Positions 11,504 through 23,578 of a DNA stretch of 64,000 bases are shown one piece after another. Position 1 is the stretch's first letter, and each line of letters starts with the position of its first letter. The translations under genes were made by a program, and so were the position numbers. A model generated the notes under the pieces. It saw only the letters and a program-made list of their open reading frames with translations, was not told the origin of the DNA and ran no database searches. Source of the DNA: Myxocyprinus asiaticus (lineage: Eukaryota > Chordata > Actinopteri > Cypriniformes > Catostomidae); assembly GCF_019703515.2 (NCBI RefSeq), contig NC_059351.1, positions 15,007,501 to 15,071,500 on the forward strand, written 5' to 3'.

Positions 11504-12870
11504 ATTAAGTGACAGCCCTAAAGCCGATTTTGCGATCGTGGGAGAGAAAGCAGCTGTTAGTTTATCGCTCAGAGACGCGGTGGACGGCTCATAAAAGTCC
11601 CGCGTTCTTTGACTCTTTAGTGGATAAACTCAGTTTGCCGGTCTCACCTGCGATGGCGAAAATGCACAACAGTCCAATTTGGTTGGACCACAATACAGCA
11701 AAACAAATTCATGATAATTAATACCCTGAGTATTAATAATGAGCGGACATGGCGGTCCGTAAACTGTACAAGCAAAAAAAAAAACTTGAAACACAAGAAT
11801 AACACACTATAATATTCTATCTCTGCCCAGACGTAAACCTCTTACTTGAATCGCATGAGGATGCAGAATGTGTGTTCATCCATCCTTTAATTCCGACCCG
11901 GTTCCTTGAGGCTCGGGTGATGACAGGAGGCCGTTTCCTCGCTCTGTCGGCGGGCATACAGCTGACTGTTTCTCGGTGGGCTGGCAGAGAAATCAGAAAT
12001 GTCGACTTGATTGAAGATGGAAGAGAAATCTTTAATCTCTTCACTTCTGCAGGCAAACGGATGAAGATGCGGATTGCTCAGCGGACTCCTTCGGATCCGT
12101 TAGAGTGTTCGGTTGAACACAGAGTAATCTCAACTCATCCAGCGAGATGGAGATTGTATGGCCACAGTTTCAAGTCGGACATTACTTCCTTGTGCCACGA
12201 GGTTGCACCTGAGAGCAGCGATGAGCTACGTCTATACTCGGCGAACAAAGTAGCTGGAAGCAAATCCCAGAAGCATTTCAGAGGTATTTCTACTCCTGAT
12301 GATGTCATGGTTTGAGGGACGTTCTGTTGTGTGCCTCATCCAATAGGAGTTAACAGTTCGATCCTTTAGTGAGCAAGGCTTCATGGGATTTGTGGTCTGT
12401 TTTGAACTCCCTTTGTTTGATTTTGGCGCGATTTTTATCAGTAAGATTTACGACGGTGTGTGGGGGCTGAGTTAGGTTTTACGACTGTGTAAGGCCTGCC
12501 TTTGTCTTCTATCTGAATACATGAGGCCCAACACAGCCATCCGCGGCGCCATTCAAATCATGTATGATTTAATTTCATCTTATGGACATTTCATCTTATG
12601 TTTTATGTTGTTTTAAGTTCAGTTATGTCATTAAAAGTTCATGTTGATTGTTCAGCCATTTCCCGCCTCCTCCTTGCCCGTCCTTTTCCTGTTACAATGA
12701 CATGATGAAATATTGATCAAATTTAAAGGGCATTTTCATCAAAAGACAACAATTATGACTAAAATAACAAAACTGTGTGAAAATTAACTCTACACTGAAG
12801 ATAATAGTAAACATTCCAGAGGTACTTACAGCACTTTTGTCCACCTTTTTGAATTAATGTGTATATAATA

Positions 12871-12872
<2 letters not shown>

Positions 12873-12931
<59 letters not shown>

Positions 12932-12938
12932 ACGCACG

Positions 12939-12994
<56 letters not shown>
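12873..12994 (+). repeat. (TA)n and (CA)n compound microsatellite
   Basis: TA repeat at 12873-12927, a short spacer with TGCGCACGCACG, then a CA repeat at 12946-12994. The CA tract directly abuts the eroded left end of the Tc1 element that follows. Confidence 0.93.
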
Positions 12995-12996
<2 letters not shown>

Positions 12997-14196
12997 TACA
13001 GATTTTGCTTTTATGGAAATAAATTGGTACTTTTATTCACCAAAGTGGCATTCAACTGATCACAATGTGTAGTCAGGACATTAATAACATGAAAAATTAC
13101 TATTACAATTTGAAAAAAAAAAAAATCTGAACTTAAACTACTTCAAAGAGTTCTCATCAAAAAATCCTCCACGTGCAGCAATGACAGCTTTGCAGATCCT
13201 TGGCATTCTAGCTGTCAGTTTGTCCAGATACTCAGGTGACATTTCACCCCACGCTTCCTGTAGCACATGCCATAGATGTGGCTGTCTTGTCGGGCACTTC
13301 TCACACACCTTGCAGTCTAGCTGATCCCACAAAAGCTCAATGGGGTTAAGATCCATGACACTCTTTTCCAATTATCTGTTGTCCAATTTCTGTGTTTTTA
13401 TTTTGCCCATTCTAACCTTTTCTTTTTGTTTTTCTGTCTCAAAAGTGGCTTTTTCTTTGCAATTCTTCCCATAAGGCCTGCACCCCTGAGTCTTCTCTTT
13501 ACTGTTGTATATGAAACTGGTGTTGAGCGGGTAGAATTCAATGAAGCTGTCAGCTGAGGACATGTGAGGTGCCTATTTCTCAAACTAGAGACTCTGATGT
13601 ACTTATCCTCTTGTTTAGTTGTACATCTGACCTTCCCTTTCTGTCCTTGTTAGAGCCAGTTGTCCTTTGTCTTTGAAGACTGTAGTGTTCACCTTTATAT
13701 GAAATCTTCAGTTTTTTGGCAATTTCAAGCATTGTATAGCCTTCATTCCTCAAAACAATGATTGACTGACGGGTTTCTAGAGAAAGCTGTTTCTTTTTTG
13801 CCATTTTTGACCTAATATTGACCTTAAGACATGCCAGTCTATTGCATACTGTGGCAACTCAAAAACAAACACAAAGACAATGTTAAGCTTCATTTAACAA
13901 ACCAAATAGCTTTCAACTGTGTTTGATATAATGGCAAGTGATGTTCTAGTACCAAATTAGCAATTTAGCATGATTACTCAAGGATAAGGTGTTGGAGTGA
14001 TGGCTGCTGGAAATGGGGCCTGTCTAGATTTGATCAAAAATGACTTCTTTCAAATAGTGATGGTGCTGTTTTTTACATCAGTAATGTGCTGACTATACTT
14101 TGTGATCAGTTGAATGCCACTGTGGTGAATTAAAGTACCAATTTCCTTCTGAAACAGCAAAATATGGACATTATTCCAAACTTTTGGCTGCCAGTG
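12995..14196 (-). mobile_element. Tc1-like transposon with internal deletion
   Basis: Long terminal inverted repeats are visible. 13024-13092 contains CATTCAACTGATCACAA and its inverted match lies at about 14077-14140. The right end continues outward to TTTTGGCTGCCAGTG (14196). The matching outermost ~28 bases on the left are missing and replaced by a CA microsatellite. The transposase lies on the - strand and lacks its middle, so the copy is non-autonomous. It sits in the 14-kb grin2a intron. Confidence 0.87.
13138..13804 (-). pseudogene. Tc1-like transposase, internally deleted
   Basis: Transposases of this family cut and paste the element using a DDE catalytic triad. The N-terminal helix-turn-helix starts MAKKKQLSLETRQSIIVLRN at 13804. 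A frame change gives the second DNA-binding part (MRNRHLTCPQLTASLNS at 13583), ending KKKRLEWAK at about 13398. The protein then jumps directly to DLNPIELLWDQLDCKVCEK at about 13358. The region with the first two catalytic aspartates is therefore deleted and only the glutamate of the NPIE motif remains. It ends near 13138. Confidence 0.87.
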
Positions 14197-14202
14197 TGTG
14201 TG

Positions 14203-14269
<67 letters not shown>

Positions 14270-14271
14270 TC

Positions 14272-14323
<52 letters not shown>
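14203..14323. repeat. (TC)n then (AG)n inverted microsatellite
   Basis: About 60 bp of TC repeat (14203-14265) is followed after ATCATCT by about 50 bp of AG repeat (14272-14323). The two arms are complementary, so the single strands could fold into a long hairpin, and each arm is a homopurine-homopyrimidine tract. Confidence 0.93.
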
Positions 14324-14325
<2 letters not shown>

Positions 14326-14780
14326 ACAGTCATACAGAGTTATAAGTACGGGTTAAAATTAATCACCCATGGTAGTTTGAATGTAACATCACACCCTGAA
14401 TGGTTAAAAATGGTGTTTAAACATCTGTCAGCTCTAGTTATGCATCAGACTACCTACTTGCAGACAGTAAACAGGGAGGTGTCATGGTATTAGAAAGATT
14501 GAGGGAAAGAGAGACATTGATCCTGGTCTTTTGAAGGTGGCATAAACTTGGCAAAAACCCTGGGATATCTATTGGAATAATAAGCCTTCCTGCAAGCAGA
14601 TTTGAGAAGTCTGATATGTTCCTCTGATAACATAGCTGGATAAACTTCAATCTTGCTTTAAAGAGCGCGAAATCCCATGCTTATCCAAAATTTATATGGC
14701 TAACCAAGTAGGCCACGTTCAAAAGACCTTTGAACCTTTTTGACTTGAGAGCCAATCTTCATGTTTGTGTGTGTCTACAG
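14324..14780. other. Intron end, no repeat recognised
   Basis: Non-coding sequence between the inverted microsatellite and the next exon. It closes with TGTGTGTCTACAG, the splice acceptor. I see no recognisable repeat or conserved protein-coding segment. Confidence 0.7.
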
Positions 14781-14983
14781 ATGGGACGATGGGAAAACCA
14801 CTCACTGAGGTTGAAGTTTCCTGTGTGGCCACGTTATAACTCTTTTGGGGACATGGACGCCGATGAGAACCACTTGAGCATTGTGACTCTAGAGGAACGA
14901 CCCTTTGTTATAGTAGATGATGTGGACATTCTTACCGGAACTTGTATGCGCAACTCAGTGCCATGCAGGAAACACATTAAAGA
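14781..14983 (+). CDS. grin2a: grin2a exon: start of ligand-binding lobe S1
   Basis: The 203-bp exon reads [19 protein letters not shown] and then [19 protein letters not shown], ending [13 protein letters not shown] plus two bases of a split codon before GTGAGT. The motif [14 protein letters not shown] opens the S1 segment of GluN2 ligand-binding domains. The two cysteines in TCMRNSVPC belong to the disulfide-rich loop of lobe 1. The wording WENHSL and the RK after VPC fit GluN2A better than the other GluN2 paralogues. The acceptor CTACAG and donor GTGAGT are canonical. Confidence 0.96.
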
Positions 14984-15312
14984 GTGAGTTTTATTACAAC
15001 AACTTCAAAGAACAGCTTTGGAAGATAATAATGGTTTTGAATGCATTATTGGCTACCCCAGGCAATGTACATTCTATCTTTGTTAACCTTTAGTATTAGA
15101 GCTTTCTTTTCTTGGAAAATACAGGAATAATTGTGCTATCTCTAATGTGGTTAATGCTCAACTTTTGGGGTGTCATTTTTGGAACTAATTAGATGGAGAT
15201 TCTGAACACAATAAGTGTTTATCTTAAAGCTATCACAGCATCAACAGCTTTTCTATATTTGTGTGTCTTTATGAGCTGCTTTTCTATATGTGTGTGTTTG
15301 TGTGTGCTACAG

Positions 15313-15478
15313 TAACACTACAGAGGGTTCCTACATCAAGCAGTGCTGCAAGGGCTTTTGTATAGACATCCTGAAGAAGATTGCTAGGAATGTAAAGTTT
15401 ACCTATGACCTTTACCTGGTCACTAATGGTAAACATGGCAAGAAGATCAATAATGTGTGGAATGGCATGGTGGGGGAG
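15313..15478 (+). CDS. grin2a: grin2a exon: S1 lobe with CCKGFC motif
   Basis: The 166-bp exon completes the split codon to aspartate and continues [19 protein letters not shown], then [20 protein letters not shown] and [26 protein letters not shown] and [16 protein letters not shown] are almost invariant in NMDA receptor GluN2 subunits; the cysteines form conserved disulfides of the glutamate-binding clamshell. The exon is flanked by TGTGCTACAG and GTAATC and keeps the reading frame with its neighbours. Confidence 0.97.
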
Positions 15479-15762
15479 GTAATCACCATATTAAACCTAA
15501 TGAGTGAATTGTCCATTTTTTTCAGTTTTAGTCACATAATTGATGTATATGTTCCCACCTATGCATTCACTCGTGCACTGATTGCTTGTTTGGGCTCAGT
15601 TACTCTTATATCCATCCATCAATTCACCTCTAACAAACCACTCAACATTTATGCATCCATCTGTGTATCTATCCACCCATCCATCCATCCCTGTCTTTTT
15701 ATCCATCCATCCACCCAGTGTGTTTCTGTCTCTTAAGCTGGTTTCTCTTATTTGCTCTGTAG

Positions 15763-17999
<2,237 letters not shown>

Positions 18000-18160
18000 T
18001 TTCAGAGTCCTTATTCCTACTCCCCTCCGTTTCGCTTTGGGACTGTCCCTAATGGAAGCACAGAGAGAAATATCAGGAAGAACTACCCAGACATGCACCA
18101 GTACATGGTCAAATATCATCAGACTGGAGTTCAGGATGCCCTGATCAGCCTCAAAACTGG
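18000..18160 (+). CDS. grin2a: grin2a exon: start of ligand-binding lobe S2
   Basis: The 161-bp exon reads [20 protein letters not shown] and then [20 protein letters not shown], ending [14 protein letters not shown] with a split codon. The serine and threonine of NGSTERN contact the gamma-carboxyl of glutamate in GluN2 subunits and are conserved. YPDMHQYM matches GluN2A wording. The acceptor is TTCCATAG and the donor GTATGA. Confidence 0.97.
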
Positions 18161-19052
18161 GTATGAGATATGCACATTTTGGAATACCTAGATGTCATGT
18201 TAGCAACTGTTACTGATTATGGTGATGTGTGTGCACATCTGTGCATCTGCCATATTGGAAAGGTCAAGATTTATCCGTAAACACATTAAAGTGAATTAAC
18301 AGATGCAGTGTGCAACAGGCAGTAAAATACGTTTTGTCATAAACTTCAGACAATCTGCATATTACAGATTTTATAAAATATAAGATTAAACAGAGTTTGT
18401 AAGGTGTTCTTGTGGATGATATTTATCATCATAAAGCACAGCCTGATTGCTTGAATGTTCTAATGAATGCTTTGGGACTAGTTATCATAAAAGTTCATAA
18501 ACCATTAATGAATAAATGAATCTAGCAATCCAAAACCATCCATAATGTATTTGTTTATTTACATAACAATAATATCTGTCATAACATGATAGATAGATTG
18601 AACAGGGAATTCCACTAAATTATTTTAGTTAATGTAAGCCTCTCATATTATAATATTGTCACACATTTTATTTAGCTCACTGTTTTTGTATTAGAGGTGC
18701 AGAATACCTCTCCAAGACAAGATTACCATCCTCAGAATTCAAGATTTATACTGCAAAGCAGAGACTATATATCATATTTAGGTCATCGACAAATAAGGTT
18801 GTCACAGGCAATGAAAATGAAAAATCTTTTAAAAATCTAGTTTAAAACACTGGTTTGTAGAAATGTGATAGTGGATTTTGTAAATTTGTGAACAAAATTT
18901 AGAGCATTTTCTACAAAAATAAATATATTTAATGACTTTAAAAATGTCATGTGCTGGAACCATGATGTAAAAGGTATTAAAGTTCTTTCCTTGCACCTTG
19001 AAAACATGAGTGTAATAATAATAATAATAACATATATATATAATATAATAAC

Positions 19053-19055
<3 letters not shown>

Positions 19056-19144
<89 letters not shown>
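19056..19144 (+). repeat. (TA)n then (TG)n microsatellite
   Basis: About 78 bp of TA repeat followed by a short TG run. It ends exactly at the left terminus of the Tc1 element, as expected when such elements insert in TA-rich sequence or seed microsatellite growth. Confidence 0.93.
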
Positions 19145-20535
<1,391 letters not shown>

Positions 20536-21378
20536 ATATATATATTTTTTTTATTTTTTATTTATTATTTTTTATTTTTTTTAAACTGTCTCTGAACTGT
20601 TACAAGACATGACTGTTACAAGACAAGCCCCAGGAAAAATATGAAAATGACTTTGAACTCAGAAAATGATAACATGATCATTATAGAAAAGGTGTATTCA
20701 AGTAATTGTTTTGTGTAAATGTTGAAATTTTGTATGTATTTTTGAATCATTTAATTGGTCTGGACAAAAACAAATTAGCATCATTTCACTGACATTGTGT
20801 GAGGGCTCTTTTTTTCATTACATGTTCTATTACATGTTCTAAAAACAAGAAAACCAGGAAGATTATGGGAATATTATGTCTTTAATTAATTTGACATAAT
20901 ATTGGTGTGATGACATTCATTCATTTATTTATTTATTGTATATGCATTGCATTTTTTAATGTGGATATGATTGTATGTAATGTAAATATCAACAAGTTGT
21001 CAGATGATCTATAAAACCCACATATAGTAACTACTTGTATATTATATAGTAAAATATATTTTATATAGTAACCATTTACAGTGTTTATATTGTAGCGTAT
21101 TATCTGTAAAGTGGATATGACCCTTTTTAACAGCACAAAAATTTGATAAAAACAATAAGACCACAATGCTGACTGTACCAAGATGAGGGTTCTGTTGACG
21201 TATACGGAGCAACCGAATGTGGCATCTATGTATTTATTTCTGTGGTTAACATATTGTTCTAATTGGTAGACAAAATGTTGATTTTTTTTGTTGTGTGGTT
21301 CAGCCCTTTAATAACAATCTAATGCACAGTGTATTGCCTATATATAAGCCATTCATGTTTACTCTTTGGTTTATATAG

Positions 21379-21566
21379 GAAACTGGATGCTTTCATATAT
21401 GATGCTGCTGTGCTTAACTATATGGCGGGGCGTGATGATGGCTGTAAGCTTGTGACTATTGGCAGTGGCTACATCTTTGCTACAACAGGATATGGCATTG
21501 CCCTGCAGAAAGGATCTTACTGGAAACGACTGGTCGACCTTGCTATTCTTGGGATTATTGGAGACG
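21379..21566 (+). CDS. grin2a: grin2a exon: central part of lobe S2
   Basis: The 188-bp exon reads [20 protein letters not shown] and then [20 protein letters not shown], ending [20 protein letters not shown]. The aspartate in [10 protein letters not shown] contacts the glutamate amino group in GluN2 subunits. [17 protein letters not shown] is the GluN2A version of this block (GluN2B has KVFASTGYGIAIQ). It starts and ends in split glycine codons. The acceptor is TTTATATAG and the donor GTAAAA. Confidence 0.97.
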
Positions 21567-22266
21567 GTAAAAGTTTTTTCCCCCCCTTTCTCCAGGATTA
21601 TTTAACTTATTTCATGACCTCTGTTTCAACATATATTAAGCATAGACTCTGTTCCAAACTCTTGTATATGTAAGTAGCTACTTTCCAAAGGGACTTTCAC
21701 ACATACAGTGATTAAAACTCTCTTCATTCATTCTTATGCATAAAGTTGAACTGTCATTGTTGCTGATGTTGCTGGAAATCGGCAACTCTTATTGAAAATA
21801 AATGAATTCTGGTTGCTTTGTCGCCGCAAGTCGCTGTGCGTGTGAACGCCCCTAATGGCAGCATTCTAAGTGAAATGTAACCTAGCACACACTTGATGTT
21901 TCTAAGTTAATGATACACTACACAATTCTAATCACACACAAATATTTGGTGAAATAGTTTAGATGAAATGTTTTCATTTTGAATGAGAATTTTCACAGAG
22001 CTCATCACATTTCTGTGGTTGCCTGATCTGCGAAAAATACTTGCAGTGCTGCCTTAGAATTGGACCAAAACAAGGTATTTTATAAGGCAGCATAATTTTG
22101 CTGTATACTTTTTGGAACAGCAGCATCAGAAGTGAATTTATGTTGACTAAAAATGCCATTGAGGTAGACAGCTCTCTAGGGTTTGGAATGGAGCCAGAAT
22201 GCCATACTGTGTTTTTCTGTGAGTGTGTGAATGTGCATTAACTGTGTGATTTGTGTTGTGCACTAG
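21567..22266. other. Intron, no feature recognised
   Basis: 700-bp AT-rich intron. Short open frames have no similarity I recognise. It ends with TGCACTAG, the acceptor of the next exon. Confidence 0.75.
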
Positions 22267-22505
22267 GTGAGATGGAGGAGCTTGAGGCCCAATGGCTAAC
22301 TGGTATCTGTCATAACGAGAAGAATGAAGTGATGAGCAGTCAGCTGGATGTAGATAATATGGCTGGTGTGTTCTATATGCTCGCGGCAGCCATGTCTCTG
22401 TCGCTTATTACTTTTGTCTGGGAGCACCTCTTCTACTGGAGGCTACGTTACTGTTTCACTGGTCTCTGTTCTGGTCGACCAGGAATGCTCTTCACTATCA
22501 GCAGG
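22267..22505 (+). CDS. grin2a: grin2a exon: end of S2 and membrane segment M4
   Basis: The 239-bp exon reads [20 protein letters not shown] and then [40 protein letters not shown] and [35 protein letters not shown] closes the ligand-binding domain. The hydrophobic run from MAGVFYML to WEHLFY is M4. The cysteines in CFTGLC correspond to the membrane-proximal palmitoylation cluster described for GluN2A. The donor GTATGT follows an AGG codon in phase 0. Confidence 0.97.
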
Positions 22506-23578
22506 GTATGTACCATAAACACCATGGTAAATTAACTAGAAAGATTTCATAGCTGAAGGCAACCCTTATCTGTTCAGTCTTGACATATTAACATGTCAAG
22601 GTGTTTACCACAATCAGTGTCGAAATTGCTGTTGTGGCAGGGTGAGCAAAAGACAGACAAAATGGGTGTGGCGTCAAGCCTCGGAGAGGCATTTATTGGA
22701 AAAATAATAAACATAAAATGTCCAAAAATGGAGCAAATAGTGTCCGGGGGAAATTGTGTCCACAAAAAAAAAAAGGGGATCTGGCATTCTCGCAGTGAAA
22801 CGGTTGCTCAGTGAAGGTCGGGAGTGTGTTCATGGAGTAGCCCAGGCATGAGCGTGGTCCAATGGCCGCAAATGCTCACCTCCTGGATCCGAGGCGCGTG
22901 GGTCTCGTGGCTCGGCCTCTAGCCCGTCAACCGCAGCACATGCTGTCCACCCTGGCGACGCATCTATCTCGGCCGAACCCAACCCCACTCTGATCCTGGA
23001 ACTGCGAGGATGCCAGTGTGCACACATGGAGAATAGAAGCCAGCTCCCAGAGAAGAGGCGCGCACTGCATTTTTATGGCAGCATTGATGAGGCTCCATAC
23101 AATTCAGGTGATCCTCATCAAACGCCGCCCCAACAAGGCTTATTAATTATGCACTTCTTCTCTTCTCCTGCCCAACTCCAGTCATGAGCCTGGCTGAAGG
23201 ACAGCCCTAAAAGGCGGAGCGACGGTGACGAGAGGGAGGGGCGGATCATTCTGCCACACTGTTCATTTGCAGACAAACACATTTTTCCAGCAAAATAAGA
23301 TAGAGCTTATATAACAGGATATACAGTATTATCAGGCATTGTTTCTAAAATAAAGTTACAGGCCATGGTTGTTATCACAGCAGGATATATTATTTATTCC
23401 ACCGGTTTATAGTGTTTCAGAACCCAGCTGGAACAGCTGAGAAAAAATGCTTCAGGACTATATTGAGAAATATTGTGCTAACATTTTTTTTTATAATTAT
23501 TATTTATTTTATTTTTTTTATTCCACTTATGAATTCAACTTCTTTCCTTTTACCTCTCTGTACCCTTTCTGCCTTTAG
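22506..23578. other. Last coding intron, largely a solo LTR
   Basis: 1.07-kb intron between the M4 exon and the tail exon. 22633-23258 is a solo LTR. The remaining parts are AT-rich, ending in a pyrimidine tract and GCCTTTAG. Confidence 0.85.
22633..23258 (-). mobile_element. Solo LTR with 4-bp duplication CTGT
   Basis: The 626-bp block starts TGTGGCAG and ends CTGCCACA on the + strand. It is flanked by CTGT on both sides (22629-22632 and 23259-23262). On the - strand an AATAAA signal lies at 22692-22697, near the far end, as in LTRs read in that direction. It is GC-richer than the surrounding intron and has no coding potential. The family is not identified. Confidence 0.75.

Larger units (their letters stand above)
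10661..12534. repeat. Long repetitive block of LTR-like character, family unknown
   Basis: After the LINE comes 1.9 kb with no coding similarity. It starts with AT-rich palindromic sequence (TTAATTAATATTTAAATT near 10705), continues with a threefold AT-rich repeat (10806-11056) and a GT microsatellite. It ends with a more GC-balanced part (about 11800-12530) holding scattered CCAATAGG and AATAAA-like signals. The composition and its position inside an older LTR suggest a long LTR or a non-autonomous element, possibly of an endogenous-retrovirus type, but I see no primer site, gag or pol. The 147-codon open frame at 11872-12315 resembles no known protein. Confidence 0.4.
7305..12696 (+). mobile_element. 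Probable solo LTR split by later insertions, with 5-bp duplications ATGAC
   Basis: The left part (7305 to about 7404) begins TGTGATGAGGAGGAGG and resembles the LTR start of the small element at 46890-47930. The right part (about 12535-12696) ends CGCCTCCTCCTTGCCCG then CCTGTTACA and resembles that element's LTR end. The bases just outside are ATGAC on both sides (7300-7304 and 12697-12701), as expected for a target-site duplication. The 5.1 kb between the parts are a LINE and another repeat that must have arrived later. The two LTR parts have not been aligned by computation. Confidence 0.6.

Noticed and set aside
11352..11594. Open frame rich in valine and cysteine
   Set aside because: Translation of a GT microsatellite.
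11872..12315. 147-codon open frame on the + strand
   Set aside because: No recognisable protein family; it lies within a dispersed-looking block inside a nested LTR region, and codon use gives no support.
12946..12994. Regular short repeats that could suggest a CRISPR-like array
   Set aside because: Simple CA dinucleotide repeat without spacers; eukaryotic genome context.
12759..13059. Overlapping frames on both strands with Tyr-Ile and His-Thr runs
   Set aside because: Translation of the TA and CA microsatellites.
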